This document shows, one piece after another, positions 1 through 10,418 of a DNA stretch of 64,000 nt. The position numbers and the translations under genes were made by a program. The number at the start of each line of letters is the position of its first letter. Position 1 is the first letter of the stretch. This stretch comes from Candidatus Electrothrix aestuarii (lineage in GTDB: Bacteria > Desulfobacterota > Desulfobulbia > Desulfobulbales > Desulfobulbaceae), in the NCBI GenBank assembly GCA_032595685.2, contig CP159373.1, positions 4,689,821-4,753,820 of the forward strand. The letters are read 5' to 3'. The notes below the pieces were generated by a model that saw only the letters and a list, made by a program, of their open reading frames with translations, was not told the origin of the DNA and did no database searches.

Positions 1-581
1 TTGATCTCATTATTTTTCAGAAAATAAATCCATTCATCCAGGCTGTCTTTGGCTAGATCGTCAAATTTATTGACTTTGAGCAGGTAATAGGTGGTAAAGA
101 TATCAGATACTTTGCTGATGGGGTAGGCCTTTTTCTGGGCTGCATTCAGCTCCAGAACGTCGTCGGTGTGCATGCCGACAAAATTTGTTGAACCGATATA
201 GACGTAATCTTTGCCCAATCCTAGATCGAAGTAGACGATGTTGATGGAGAAAATCTTTTTGATGTTTTCATAATCCTCGCCTTCAGAAATATGCTCGGTG
301 AGCAGCTTGGCCTGCCCGAAGTTCATACGGTGGAAGAAATCTCTTTCCCGCTCGTTCTGCACTTCGATCAACATCAGGTCGTCCGCAGTGTTTTTAACGA
401 GGATATCGATCTTGTTAAACTTGCTGCCTTCCCGTTCCTTATTGCTTTCGCTTTCCAGGATTTCGCTGATTTTTATGTCTTCTTTGAGCAGCTCAGACAG
501 AAAGCCCTCAAGAATGCCGAAATTGGCTTTCTGGCGCAGAAGTCGCTTGATGGCCCAGTCGAATCGGATGTGTTTTTTCAT
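1..581 (-). CDS. Rpn-family PD-(D/E)XK nuclease/transposase-like protein, copy 1 (partial, runs off window)
   Basis: Reading leftward from an ATG at 581 the frame stays open to the window edge (193 codons). It starts MKKHIRFDWAIKRLLRQKAN and passes the nuclease-like segment KIDILVKNTADDLMLIEVQ, where D and the later E-V-Q fit the PD-(D/E)XK pattern of the Rpn/PDDEXK_2 family (recombination-promoting nucleases, formerly called putative transposases). Unlike copy 2 the frame is intact across the ERERDFFHRM junction. Its ATG overlaps the TGA of copy 2 (ATGA), implying translational coupling. The C-terminus lies outside the window; by analogy with copy 2 it should end in an Ala/Glu-rich coiled region. 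Function is inferred from family resemblance only. Confidence 0.75.
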   Translation of the reverse strand, partial: MKKHIRFDWAIKRLLRQKANFGILEGFLSELLKEDIKISEILESESNKEREGSKFNKIDILVKNTADDLMLIEVQNERERDFFHRMNFGQAKLLTEHISEGEDYENIKKIFSINIVYFDLGLGKDYVYIGSTNFVGMHTDDVLELNAAQKKAYPISKVSDIFTTYYLLKVNKFDDLAKDSLDEWIYFLKNNEI

Positions 582-1485
582 GATAAAATGTCGAGGATAA
601 ATTCAACGGGTCGTTCCAGCTTTTGCGCAATTTGTTCCGCATCCATTCCATTCTCATGTAAAACCTGTACCGTTATAGAAAGCATTTTCATTTCTTCGGT
701 TTGGGCCTTTTCTGCCCTCTCCTCGGCCTCTTTCAATTCCTGTTCAACAAGACTTCTCCCTTCTGCAAGGGCTGTTTTATACACATTCTGCTCAATTCGC
801 TTAGAATCAAGATATTTCTCGTAGCTCTTCTTCTCATCTTCGGGCAGATTGTCTACCCGTAGTTTTTCTTTAGCTTCCTTCAGTCCTCTGGCCTTGAATT
901 CGTCTTTGATCTCATTATTTTTCAGAAAATAGATCCATTCATCCAGGCTGTCTTTGGCTAGATCGTCAAATTTATTGACTTTGAGCAGGTAATAGGTGGT
1001 AAAGATATCAGATACTTTGCTGATGGGGTAGGCCTTTTTCTGGGCTGCATTGAGCTCCAGAACGTCGTCAGTGTGCATGCCGACAAAATTTGTTGAACCG
1101 ATATAGACGTAATCTTTGCCCAATCCCAGATCGAAGTAGACGATGTTGATGGAGAAAATCTTTTTGATGTTTTCATAATCCTCGCCTTCAGAAATATGCT
1201 CGGTCAACAGCTTGGCCTGGCCGAAGTTCATACGGTGAAAAAATCTCTTTCCCGCTCGTTCTGCACTTCGATCAGCATCAGGTCGTCCGCAGTATTTTTG
1301 ACAAGGATATCGATCTTGTTAAACTTGCTGTCTTCCCGTTCCTTATTGCTTTCGCCTTCCAGGATTTCGCTGATTTTTATGTCTTCTTTGAGCAGCTCAG
1401 AAAGAAAGCCCTCAAGAATGCCGAAATTTGCTTTCTGGCGCAGAAGCCGTTTGATGGCCCAGTCGAATCGGATGTGTTTTTTCAT
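578..1485 (-). pseudogene. Rpn-family nuclease-like protein, copy 2, frameshifted
   Basis: This is a tandem duplicate of copy 1, offset by about 905 bp. The N-terminal frame runs 1485-1228 (85 codons, ending ERERDFFTV) and the remainder is in another frame from 1231 to 578 (217 codons from MNFGQAKLL). Aligned with copy 1, one base is missing in the A-run around 1230-1240 (copy 1 has GGTGGAAGAAATC, copy 2 GGTGAAAAAATC on the plus strand). Restoring it would give a protein of about 300 residues. The C-terminal half carries a Glu/Lys/Ala-rich helical stretch (EEAEERAEKAQTEE) typical of this family. Its start codon overlaps the HepT stop (ATGA) and its stop overlaps the copy 1 start. It could be a true pseudogene or a homopolymer sequencing error. 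Confidence 0.75.
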
Positions 1486-1853
1486 TGCTTTTCTTTTATT
1501 GATTTCAGCAAGGAAAGTAGCGCAGGAATTTCATCACAGATGATACTCCACAGGATATCGTTATCAATTCCCAAGTATCCATGAATCACTCGGTTGCGGG
1601 TGGCAATAATCATTCGCCAAGGTACTTCTGGATGATCAGCACGAATTTCAGCAGGTATATGTGTCGCCGCTTCTCCAATCAGCTCTATATTGCGTAAGGT
1701 CGCATCGTAGTTTAATCCGCTCTCGACAAAACTGTCCAAGTCTAACCCATCTGTGTACACAAGGACTTTTTCAGCGAAATCTATCATGTCATCAATATAG
1801 AACCGCCACTCACGACCGGAAGTATCAGACATAGATCCCCTCCTTTTCAACAT
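1482..1853 (-). CDS. hepT: HepT-like HEPN ribonuclease toxin (DUF86)
   Basis: A 123-residue protein of the HEPN/DUF86 family. The motif RNRVIHGY contains the RX4-6H catalytic pair followed by the HxY tyrosine that partner MntA proteins AMPylate to silence the toxin. This is known for the family; here the motif is seen directly. In active form HepT cleaves RNA in the cytoplasm. It sits directly downstream of, and overlaps, the nucleotidyltransferase gene. Internal Met-8 (position 1832, MSDTSGREW) is an equally good start and would cut the overlap to 8 bases. The stop overlaps the next Rpn start as ATGA. All toxin residues appear intact. Confidence 0.88.
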   Translation of the reverse strand: MLKRRGSMSDTSGREWRFYIDDMIDFAEKVLVYTDGLDLDSFVESGLNYDATLRNIELIGEAATHIPAEIRADHPEVPWRMIIATRNRVIHGYLGIDNDILWSIICDEIPALLSLLKSIKEKQ

Positions 1854-2115
1854 AGGGACGAAGCTCAGGCCGAAGTGCTTTGTCTGTCACCAAGTCCACT
1901 GTACATTCAAGTAAATCTTCCAGATAAAACAGGAGTCCGAAATATCGCTTCGAATTCGTCGGACCATCAAAAGCGACCAAAATATCCACATCACTGGCAT
2001 CGGTCGCTGTATCACGGACAGTTGAGCCGAACAGCAGCAACTTGCTCACGCCGAAGCGTTTTTTCAGCTCTTGTTTGCATTGAGTTAGCAGTTTAATGGC
2101 GTGTTGGCGCTTCAT
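1825..2115 (-). CDS. mntA: MntA-like minimal nucleotidyltransferase antitoxin
   Basis: A 96-residue minimal nucleotidyltransferase. The family signature GSX10DXD is exact: GSTVRDTATDASDVD, followed by ILVAF. In HEPN/MNT (type VII) toxin-antitoxin systems this enzyme adds AMP to a tyrosine of the HepT toxin. The gene begins three bases after the stop of a truncated Rpn fragment and overlaps hepT by up to 29 bases, so the pair is cotranscribed leftward. No dedicated promoter is visible between the Rpn remnant and this gene; transcription probably begins upstream of 2250. Confidence 0.88.
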   Translation of the reverse strand: MKRQHAIKLLTQCKQELKKRFGVSKLLLFGSTVRDTATDASDVDILVAFDGPTNSKRYFGLLFYLEDLLECTVDLVTDKALRPELRPYVEKEGIYV

Positions 2116-2118
2116 GAT

Positions 2119-2250
2119 TTATTCTTCTTTTTTCTCTTCATGACTTTCTGTCGCAAGTAGCTCGGAAAGAAAGCCCTCAAGAATGCCAAAGTTGGCCTTC
2201 TGGCGCAGGAGTCGTTTGATGGCCCAGTCGAATCTGATGTGCCTTTTCAT
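2119..2250 (-). pseudogene. Rpn-family fragment, copy 3 (N-terminal remnant)
   Basis: A 43-codon ORF starting at the ATG at 2250. Residues 1-31 (MKRHIRFDWAIKRLLRQKAN, then FGILEGFLSEL) match the N-terminus of copies 1 and 2 almost exactly. After that the sequence departs into LATESHEEKKEE and stops. It is a truncated third copy left in front of mntA. The MntA/HepT pair therefore sits inside the Rpn array, between this remnant and copy 2. It may still serve as a short leader peptide for the operon. Confidence 0.7.
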
Positions 2251-2417
2251 GGTGCTTCTTGTTAAGATTTTATTATCAAATCTTTATACGATTAAATCAT
2301 TGCACATACTACCTGTATGCGTGTACATTTTAACGATAAAAAATGTTTACTTTTCAGAATGATGGTGTTCTTTTCTATTTAAATAAAATTTCCATAGAAG
2401 GAGTAAAGTGAACAAAA

Positions 2418-3242
2418 ATGGACAACAACAACCCCTGCTGGATATGTGGTAATCCATCAGATAGTCGCGAACATATATTTAAAAAAAGTGATCTTGTTAG
2501 AAGATATGGAAACGTCCCTTTTAAAAATGTTGGCGGAGTGTCTCATTTTAAGGATAAACGAGTTCAGAATGTTCCAGGCCCTAAATCAAAAACACTTTCT
2601 TACGACCCTCTAGTATGCTCAAATTGTAATAACAAGAAATCTCAACCATGGGATAAGGCGTATGAAGTCTTCGAAAAATGGGTATTCGATTATTCAAATT
2701 TTATTTTTGAAGTACGATTTATTCCTTTAGAACTTGTATATGGCGAGGATGAGTTATTACCTCAATCCGTCAATCTGTTTAAATACTTTGTTAAATCATT
2801 TGGGTGTAGGTTATCATATGCAGATGCTTCCGTTCCAAAAGATCTAGCTGATTTATTGGATAAAGAATATTTTTCAACTAAATTAAGATTAACTTTTTCT
2901 ATTAATAGAGTTGCATTTGCTTTTCCAGAATACTTCGAAGATTTTTTAGGTGTTGGTGAATTATATAGAATTAATTCTAGAGCAAAAGGTACTATGGAAA
3001 GATTCAACTGGCTTGTTAATGTTGGCTGGTTGCGAATTTATTTTTTTTATGACCATGAAATTCCTTCAGGTGTTGGCGCTGGCTGGACAGCTGATAGTTC
3101 TTGTTTGTATTTAGGCGAAATTTATGCTCCTTCACTTGAAGATTATGAAAAGCTAATAGAAGATGCAAAAAATAATGAAACTGCCGAACAGGTTGATAAT
3201 TTAACAAGGATCAAGGAAACCTTGTGGGGTAAAACGAAATAA
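2418..3242 (+). CDS. HNH endonuclease-domain protein
   Basis: A 274-residue protein. Near the N-terminus CWICG (C-x2-C), then SREHIFKK supplying the catalytic-type His, and later CSNCNNKKSQPWDKAYEVF (second C-x2-C followed by N) give a zinc-supported HNH fold. The remaining ~200 residues are aromatic-rich and not recognised. The gene is clearly more AT-rich than the flanking genes, stands alone, and is preceded by an AT-rich 160-bp gap. These are signs of recent transfer and fit a defence or mobile-element nuclease. GAAGGAG lies about 14 bases before the ATG, a long spacing. Substrate unknown. Confidence 0.7.
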   Translation: MDNNNPCWICGNPSDSREHIFKKSDLVRRYGNVPFKNVGGVSHFKDKRVQNVPGPKSKTLSYDPLVCSNCNNKKSQPWDKAYEVFEKWVFDYSNFIFEVRFIPLELVYGEDELLPQSVNLFKYFVKSFGCRLSYADASVPKDLADLLDKEYFSTKLRLTFSINRVAFAFPEYFEDFLGVGELYRINSRAKGTMERFNWLVNVGWLRIYFFYDHEIPSGVGAGWTADSSCLYLGEIYAPSLEDYEKLIEDAKNNETAEQVDNLTRIKETLWGKTK

Positions 3243-3310
3243 TTTTTTTATGTAAAATCCCCCGAACAGAAAGCACACTCGTCTCTCTGTTCGGGAATAA
3301 AAGCTTCTGC

Positions 3311-4492
3311 TCACCCCTCCCAAAAAGGCGACATATCCCGAAGATCAGCGATAATCTTGGGCATCTTCTCCAGGACAAAATCCACTTCTTCCTCGGTATT
3401 ATATACAGAAAGGCTAAAACGGATTGACCCGTGGGCCGCAGTAAAAGGCACACCCATTGCTCGCAGCACGTGGGAGGGCTCCAGGGAACCCGAGGTACAG
3501 GCAGAGCCGGAAGAAGCGCAGATCCCGTACTGATTCATGTGCAGGAGGATGGCCTCACCTTCCACGTACTCAAAGCTGATATTACTGGTATTGGGCAAAC
3601 GATCTTCCGCATGACCGTTGAGAATGGACTTAGGAATAGAAGCCAGCAGCCCCTTTTCCAGCTTATCGCGTAAGGCACGAACCCGGGTGTTTTCCTCTTC
3701 CATCGTCTCACCAGCTAACTGACAGGCCCGGCCCAGTCCGACAATGGAGGCCACGTTTTCCGTCCCCCCACGCCGTCCATGCTCCTGATGACCGCCGTGC
3801 AGAAAAGGAAAAAAAGGCGTCCCTTTACGAATATAGAGCATACCGACTCCCTTGGGCGCATGGAGTTTATGACCGGACAGAGAGAGAAAATCGATCTGAC
3901 TTTCCTGCATATTAATGGGAATCTTGCCCACAGCCTGGACCGCATCAGTATGAAACAGAATGCCCCGCTCTTTGGCCATTGCTGCCATTTCCTCCACCGG
4001 AAAAAGCACACCGGTCTCGTTATTGGCCCACATCACGGAAACAATGGCAGTGTCTTCGGTCAAGGCTTCTCGGTAAGTATCCATATCCAAGGTGCCATCC
4101 GCCTCCACCATGAGCCGGGTGACCCGGTGTTTATGGCCGGTGAGCAGGTCCAGAGTTTCACAAAGGTTCTTGACTGCTGGATGCTCCACACGGGTGGTAA
4201 CGATATGTCGCTGTTCCGGCTGGCTTTGCAAGGCTGAAAGAATGGCGGTGGAATCACTTTCTGTGCCGCAACTGGTGAACACAATCTCTTCTGGTTCAGC
4301 ACCGATCAGCTCGGCAACCCGGCCTCTGGCCTGTTCAACAGCCTGTCCCACCTGACCACCAAAGGTATGCATGGAAGAGGGATTACCATAGCAATCCTGA
4401 AGAAAGGGCATCATTGCCTCCAACACCTCAGGTGCTATCCGGGTGGTGGCATTATTGTCCATATAAATGACCTTATCGCTGCTGCAGTCCAT
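3311..4492 (-). CDS. nifS: Cysteine desulfurase (NifS/IscS family)
   Basis: A 393-residue PLP enzyme that takes sulfur from cysteine for Fe-S cluster assembly in the cytoplasm. Visible landmarks: N-terminal YMDNNATTRIAPEV, the PLP-lysine motif LSGHKLHAPKGVG, and the active-site cysteine loop SSGSACTSGSLEPSHVL. Length is normal. The start codon shares one base with the nifU stop (TAATG), so the two are translationally coupled, and the partner is a NifU-type scaffold. The enzyme could serve nitrogenase or general Fe-S assembly; no nif structural genes are in the window. Confidence 0.93.
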   Translation of the reverse strand: MDCSSDKVIYMDNNATTRIAPEVLEAMMPFLQDCYGNPSSMHTFGGQVGQAVEQARGRVAELIGAEPEEIVFTSCGTESDSTAILSALQSQPEQRHIVTTRVEHPAVKNLCETLDLLTGHKHRVTRLMVEADGTLDMDTYREALTEDTAIVSVMWANNETGVLFPVEEMAAMAKERGILFHTDAVQAVGKIPINMQESQIDFLSLSGHKLHAPKGVGMLYIRKGTPFFPFLHGGHQEHGRRGGTENVASIVGLGRACQLAGETMEEENTRVRALRDKLEKGLLASIPKSILNGHAEDRLPNTSNISFEYVEGEAILLHMNQYGICASSGSACTSGSLEPSHVLRAMGVPFTAAHGSIRFSLSVYNTEEEVDFVLEKMPKIIADLRDMSPFWEG

Positions 4493-5325
4493 TATCTTTC
4501 CTCCTCAACAATCAGGCTGTCCACCACCTGTTCACGCAGTTTCTTTTCCACGTACTCTTTCAGGGTTGTCCGGGAGGAATGACAGCCAGCGCAGGCTCCT
4601 CGCAGAGAAACCGTGACAAAATCACCATCCACATCAACCAGTTCAATATCACCGCCATCCTTTTTCAAAGTAGGCCGAATTTCCCTCTCCAGAACCTGCT
4701 CAATTTTTTTAATCTTCTGCAGGGTGGTCATCCGCTGTTCTTTGACAGGTGCGCTTTTTTTCGCCAGGCCTTCCACGGTCTGCTGAAGGATCTCCCGCAA
4801 ACGGTCCTCACACTTGCCGCAACCACCTCCAGCCTTGGTGAAATTGGTAATCTCTTCCACGGAACGGAGCCCGGATTCATTGATCGCCCGGATAACATCC
4901 AAATCAGTCACGCCGAAGCACTCGCAGACCACCTCGCCCTGGGCCATCGGCAGAATCACGCCCCGGTAATCAGCAATAGCGGCCTCCAGGGCCTCGCGCC
5001 CCATAACGGAGCAATGCATTTTTTCCTTGGGCAGACCACCCAAGGCCTCGGCAATATCCTCATTAGTGACCTTGGCCGCCTCATCTACAGGCATACCCTT
5101 GATCAACTCAGTCAGGACTGAAGAGGAGGCGATGGCAGAGGCGCAACCAAAGGTCTTAAATTTAGCATCGACAATAATATCATTATCGTCTACCTTAATA
5201 GTCAGCTTTAAGGCATCACCACAGGCTAAGGAGCCCACATCGCCAGTACCGCTGGGATTCTCTACCTCTCCCACATTCTGCGGATGCATGAAGTGCTGCT
5301 GCACTTTATCTGTATATTCCCACAT
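4492..5325 (-). CDS. nifU: NifU, three-domain Fe-S scaffold
   Basis: A 277-residue scaffold protein. Domain order: IscU-like N-terminus (residues ~1-125; cysteines in VGSLACGDAL, TFGCASAI and MHCSVMG); central BFD-like [2Fe-2S] domain (CECFGVTDLDVIRAI ... GGGCGKCEDRL); C-terminal NfuA-like domain (LKKDGGDIELVDVDGD, with GACAGCHSS). All expected cysteines are present. It receives sulfur from the adjacent NifS and passes clusters to apoproteins. It is first in a two-gene leftward operon. The ATG at 5325 has only a weak ribosome-binding site. The upstream region (5340-5480) contains two TTCAGGCCCG direct repeats. Confidence 0.93.
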   Translation of the reverse strand: MWEYTDKVQQHFMHPQNVGEVENPSGTGDVGSLACGDALKLTIKVDDNDIIVDAKFKTFGCASAIASSSVLTELIKGMPVDEAAKVTNEDIAEALGGLPKEKMHCSVMGREALEAAIADYRGVILPMAQGEVVCECFGVTDLDVIRAINESGLRSVEEITNFTKAGGGCGKCEDRLREILQQTVEGLAKKSAPVKEQRMTTLQKIKKIEQVLEREIRPTLKKDGGDIELVDVDGDFVTVSLRGACAGCHSSRTTLKEYVEKKLREQVVDSLIVEEER

Positions 5326-5360
5326 AATAGTTTATCTATAAACGAAGAGTTATGGTATTC

Positions 5361-5396
5361 AGGCCCGACAAAACGCTTCCCGCCTTCAGGCCCGCA
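5361..5396. promoter_or_regulatory. Direct repeat pair TTCAGGCCCG upstream of nifU
   Basis: The 10-bp word TTCAGGCCCG occurs twice, about 26 bp apart, in the divergent nifU/ppsA intergenic region. The spacing places both copies roughly on the same DNA face. They could be an operator for nifU; this is inference from position and repetition only. Confidence 0.3.
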
Positions 5397-5614
5397 TTTG
5401 CTCTGCAAGGAAGAAATCCTTGACAAATATTTCCATCAAAGTTACCTCAAAATGACAGGCCCTGCACGGGTTAAGGTTGACAACACGTTTTTTTTTTATA
5501 ATAGTTTTTCCTTTACACTACGGTAGACAATCTTGTACCGTGGAATACATTATTTATACACTGTTTACTTATCAGTTATTTAATACAAAGACCTGTGGTC
5601 TGGGAGATGAAAAC

Positions 5615-8059
<2,445 letters not shown>

Positions 8060-8098
8060 GCTGAAGATCTTCAGCTAACTCTTTGAGGAGTTAAGAAA

Positions 8099-8128
8099 GG
8101 GCGAATCGCGTAAGCGGTTCGTCCTTTT
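8099..8128 (+). terminator. Rho-independent terminator of ppsA
   Basis: GGGCGAATCGC, loop GTAA, GCGGTTCGTCC, then TTTT. It lies 40 bases after the ppsA stop. A perfect 18-bp palindrome (8059-8076) and a TAACTC/GAGTTA hairpin (8076-8093) precede it. Confidence 0.85.
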
Positions 8129-8194
8129 GTGTTTGGAATGAAGTTGGAGGCAAAGAGAAGCAGGTTTTACAGGCGCTTTCCCAGTAAAGCAGAA

Positions 8195-8587
8195 TCAGTC
8201 TTTGTCCTTCCTCTGAATATGTAAGATATTGCCCTGATCGGGAATCCGCGAAAAGATACGGTTAGCTATCTTAATCTTGCCAGAGAACAGCATCCTGGTC
8301 TGCCTCTCGTCTATGCCACACTTTTTGCCATGCTCCAGTGCTGCCTGCAGTGCCCGACAAAACTCCTCCCAGGCGGCCTGCTCTTTCTTCCTGGCCTGCT
8401 TTTCCCTCTCCTTGGCAAGGTCTCTTCTACGTTTTATCTTGAGAGTCTGATCAAGCATCCTCTGTAACTCTTCCAAAGGAACCGCCAGTTCCACAGAATC
8501 CGGGTCCTCGCTTGCTTTCTTGATAATATTCCTGACCAGCTCAATTACCTCATCTTCGTCCATGGGGAATTCGTCTTCCAGATCCAT
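8195..8587 (-). CDS. Hypothetical acidic/coiled-coil small protein, paralog A
   Basis: A 130-residue protein, not recognised. It begins MDLEDEFPMDEDEVIELVRN, followed by a predicted helical, charged middle (KREKQ/KKEQAAWEEF) and ends RIPDQGNILHIQRKDKD. It is a clear paralog of the next upstream gene: both share an EFP-x-DEDE start, L-x-x-MLDQ near residue 50, a basic helical core, and a terminal KDKD. No signal peptide or membrane segment. The two genes run leftward in tandem and the family has no function I can name. Confidence 0.6.
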   Translation of the reverse strand: MDLEDEFPMDEDEVIELVRNIIKKASEDPDSVELAVPLEELQRMLDQTLKIKRRRDLAKEREKQARKKEQAAWEEFCRALQAALEHGKKCGIDERQTRMLFSGKIKIANRIFSRIPDQGNILHIQRKDKD

Positions 8588-8631
8588 TGCAGCCTCTTTT
8601 TATCCTGCTGTTCGTTCCAGACAACACGCGA

Positions 8632-9024
8632 TCAATCTTTGTCCTTCTTCTGCACCTGTACTGTATTGTCCTGGCCAGCAAGCTGCGAAAAAACACGATC
8701 AGCCATCCCTGCCCTGCCTGATGCCACCAAAGGAGTATCGTTGTCGCGTATACCATGCTTCCTGTTGTACTCCCGCATACTTTGCTGCGCCGAACACAGT
8801 TCCGCCCAGGCAGCCTCGGCTTTTTCTCTGGCCTGCCTCTCTACTTCCCAGGCAGCAGCTTCAGCCTCTCTTGACTTGATAACCTGATCAAGCATCTTCT
8901 GCAATTTTGACATGGGGATCGGCGGATGAGGGAAATCCGGGTTATCGGTCATTCCCTTGATGATGTTCTTGGCTAACTCAATTATCTCATCTTCGTCGGT
9001 GGGGAATTCGTGTTTCAGGGTCAT
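8632..9024 (-). CDS. Hypothetical acidic/coiled-coil small protein, paralog B
   Basis: A 130-residue protein, paralog of the gene immediately downstream. The start is placed at 9024 (MTLKHEFPTDEDEI) because AAGGAGGT lies six bases upstream of it and because it then matches paralog A in length. The longer frame from 9042 would cover the ribosome-binding site. The middle is Ala/Glu/Arg-rich (EAEAAAWEVERQAREKAEAAW), probably one long helix; the C-terminus is VFSQLAGQDNTVQVQKKDKD. No known domain recognised. Confidence 0.6.
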   Translation of the reverse strand: MTLKHEFPTDEDEIIELAKNIIKGMTDNPDFPHPPIPMSKLQKMLDQVIKSREAEAAAWEVERQAREKAEAAWAELCSAQQSMREYNRKHGIRDNDTPLVASGRAGMADRVFSQLAGQDNTVQVQKKDKD

Positions 9025-9149
9025 TGTGGTACCTCCTTGCATTGAAGTGATATACTGTATGCTTTTGGTCTGTATGATTCCCTTCAGAATGCATGATAAC
9101 GAGAGAGGATCTTTTTTGCAACTACGGGAGGATGGAAAATGGTGATTTT

Positions 9150-9186
9150 AAAAAAGCCCTGAATCCGGGGGGACTCAGGGCTGAAC
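9150..9186 (-). terminator. Hairpin terminator reading leftward
   Basis: AGCCCTGA at 9155 pairs with TCAGGGCT near 9181 around a 12-base loop. On the minus strand the stem is followed by TTTTTTAAAA. It would end leftward transcripts entering from the lipoprotein gene at 9539-10390. Confidence 0.6.
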
Positions 9187-9312
9187 AACGATTGCCGTTA
9201 TTAGGGTCTGATATTCCTTGCAGCCGCTTACCCGGCATATTACCATAATAATCAGAAAGCAGAATAAAGTTATCAGAATTCAGCACACGATTTATAAGGA
9301 AGGAGGCAGGAT

Positions 9313-9534
9313 ATGCAGACAAAGAGCATCCCGGCTATTGAGGAATTTATCAGAGCATTGGAACCGGTTATCCGCCGTGTTGTCCGGGAGGAATTGAGCG
9401 CAATCGTTGAACAGCGACCGGAGGTCTTTCAGCTTGATGCTGACAGTCCTCTCTATACTGATCTGGCTGAACTCAAGAAGAGAAAAGATTGCGGAAAACT
9501 TGAGTTTGTTTCACACGAAGAGGTCTGGGAGTGA
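9313..9534 (+). CDS. Antitoxin-like small protein
   Basis: A 73-residue protein: MQTKSIPAIEEFIRALEPVI, then RRVVREELSAIVEQ, ending LAELKKRKDCGKLEFVSHEEVWE. The amphipathic N-terminal helix plus the short C-terminal KKRKD-x-GKLEFVSHEEVW segment resembles antitoxins normally followed by a RelE/ParE-type toxin; this resemblance is from memory. AAGGAAGGAGG precedes the ATG, so expression is likely. No toxin follows: the next gene converges on the opposite strand. It is either an orphan antitoxin or a relic. Confidence 0.5.
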   Translation: MQTKSIPAIEEFIRALEPVIRRVVREELSAIVEQRPEVFQLDADSPLYTDLAELKKRKDCGKLEFVSHEEVWE

Positions 9535-9538
9535 GCAG

Positions 9539-10390
9539 CTACCTATTATCAGCGGAACTTAACAGAACGTTTTCCTCGCTCGTTCCGCTACTTCCCGCTG
9601 AAACACTTCTCTCCTCAGTAACTGCAACAACCGTAGAACCAGGAGTTACTGAACCGGAATCCACCGCGCTGACAGCAGAAGAAGAGCTACCGGCAACTTC
9701 CTCCACCACCCCGTTATCAGAAGAAGTGGCTGCACTCGCCCGGCTAACCCTACGCACCACAACCCGTTGTGCATCCGCTACAACCTCGGCAGGCTCTTCA
9801 CTGTTTGCAACATCAAACCCAGAATCAGCCGCGACCTCATCAACCGCCGCAATCAAAGCCTGAACGGCCTCAGGATCAGCAGAACTCTCCTGATAATCCG
9901 CATACAGATCAATATCATCAGGCACGGCATAGCGGGTACGCACATCGGCTTCAGCCTCAGCCAGACTACTGCCCTGATACACCCTGCTCTGCACTGCGGT
10001 GGAAACCTGAGAGACAAACTCATGCTTTCCTGCCGGTGCTGTCAGGTGGATTACAGTATCCTTTTTCTTATTGTCTGGCTCAACCACCAAGGGGAATTGG
10101 CCTAAACTCTCTGCCGGAATACTCACCGAATAAGTACCATCGACATTGGTGCGTGCCGAAGGCTCATCAGGGTCACATTTGCCGTTGCCGGAGCTGTCCA
10201 CACAGACGGTCATGCCTGCTGGCAGGTTGCGGTCAACTTGGCCCGTGAGTTCAACCTTGGTGTTGTCTTCGGAACAGGCTGTGATAAAAAACAGCACCAG
10301 CACAAAAATTAGGGATTGGGAAAGACAACTGGAAATAATACGGGAACGCTTGGAGAAAAAATCTTGACGTAATTCATTTTCTGCGGACAT
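9539..10390 (-). CDS. Secreted lipoprotein with SdrD/CnaB-like N-terminal domain
   Basis: A 283-residue protein starting MSAENELRQDFFSKRSRI with a hydrophobic signal and lipobox FFITAC (lipidated Cys at about residue 38). The mature part opens with VELTGQVDRNLPAGMTVCVD, then DSSGNGKCDPDEPSARTNVDGTYSVSIP, a Ca-binding-like Ig/SdrD-B type fold seen in exported adhesion or stalk proteins. The C-terminal third is Ser/Ala/Val-rich and low complexity. The start at 10390 is chosen for the AGGAGGGATGTT leader; the frame is open to 10525 but that stretch holds a riboswitch. Expression is probably controlled by c-di-GMP. Function unknown, likely surface or attachment. Confidence 0.7.
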   Translation of the reverse strand: MSAENELRQDFFSKRSRIISSCLSQSLIFVLVLFFITACSEDNTKVELTGQVDRNLPAGMTVCVDSSGNGKCDPDEPSARTNVDGTYSVSIPAESLGQFPLVVEPDNKKKDTVIHLTAPAGKHEFVSQVSTAVQSRVYQGSSLAEAEADVRTRYAVPDDIDLYADYQESSADPEAVQALIAAVDEVAADSGFDVANSEEPAEVVADAQRVVVRRVSRASAATSSDNGVVEEVAGSSSSAVSAVDSGSVTPGSTVVAVTEERSVSAGSSGTSEENVLLSSADNR

Positions 10391-10418
10391 AACATCCCTC
10401 CTGGTGCAGAAATAAAAG

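Noticed and set aside
5477-5502. TTGACA ... TATAAT promoter for ppsA
   Set aside because: Spacing between the two hexamers is only 14 bases, below the usual 16-18; not listed as a promoter.
5477-5614. 46-codon N-terminal extension of ppsA
   Set aside because: Lies over the promoter-like, T-rich intergenic region; ATG 5615 has the ribosome-binding site and the family N-terminus.
9531-9863. 110-codon Ser/Thr/Ala-rich ORF on the plus strand overlapping the antitoxin-like stop
   Set aside because: Antisense to the low-complexity C-terminus of the lipoprotein gene, whose minus-strand frame has a signal peptide, lipobox and ribosome-binding site; the plus-strand frame is a composition artefact.
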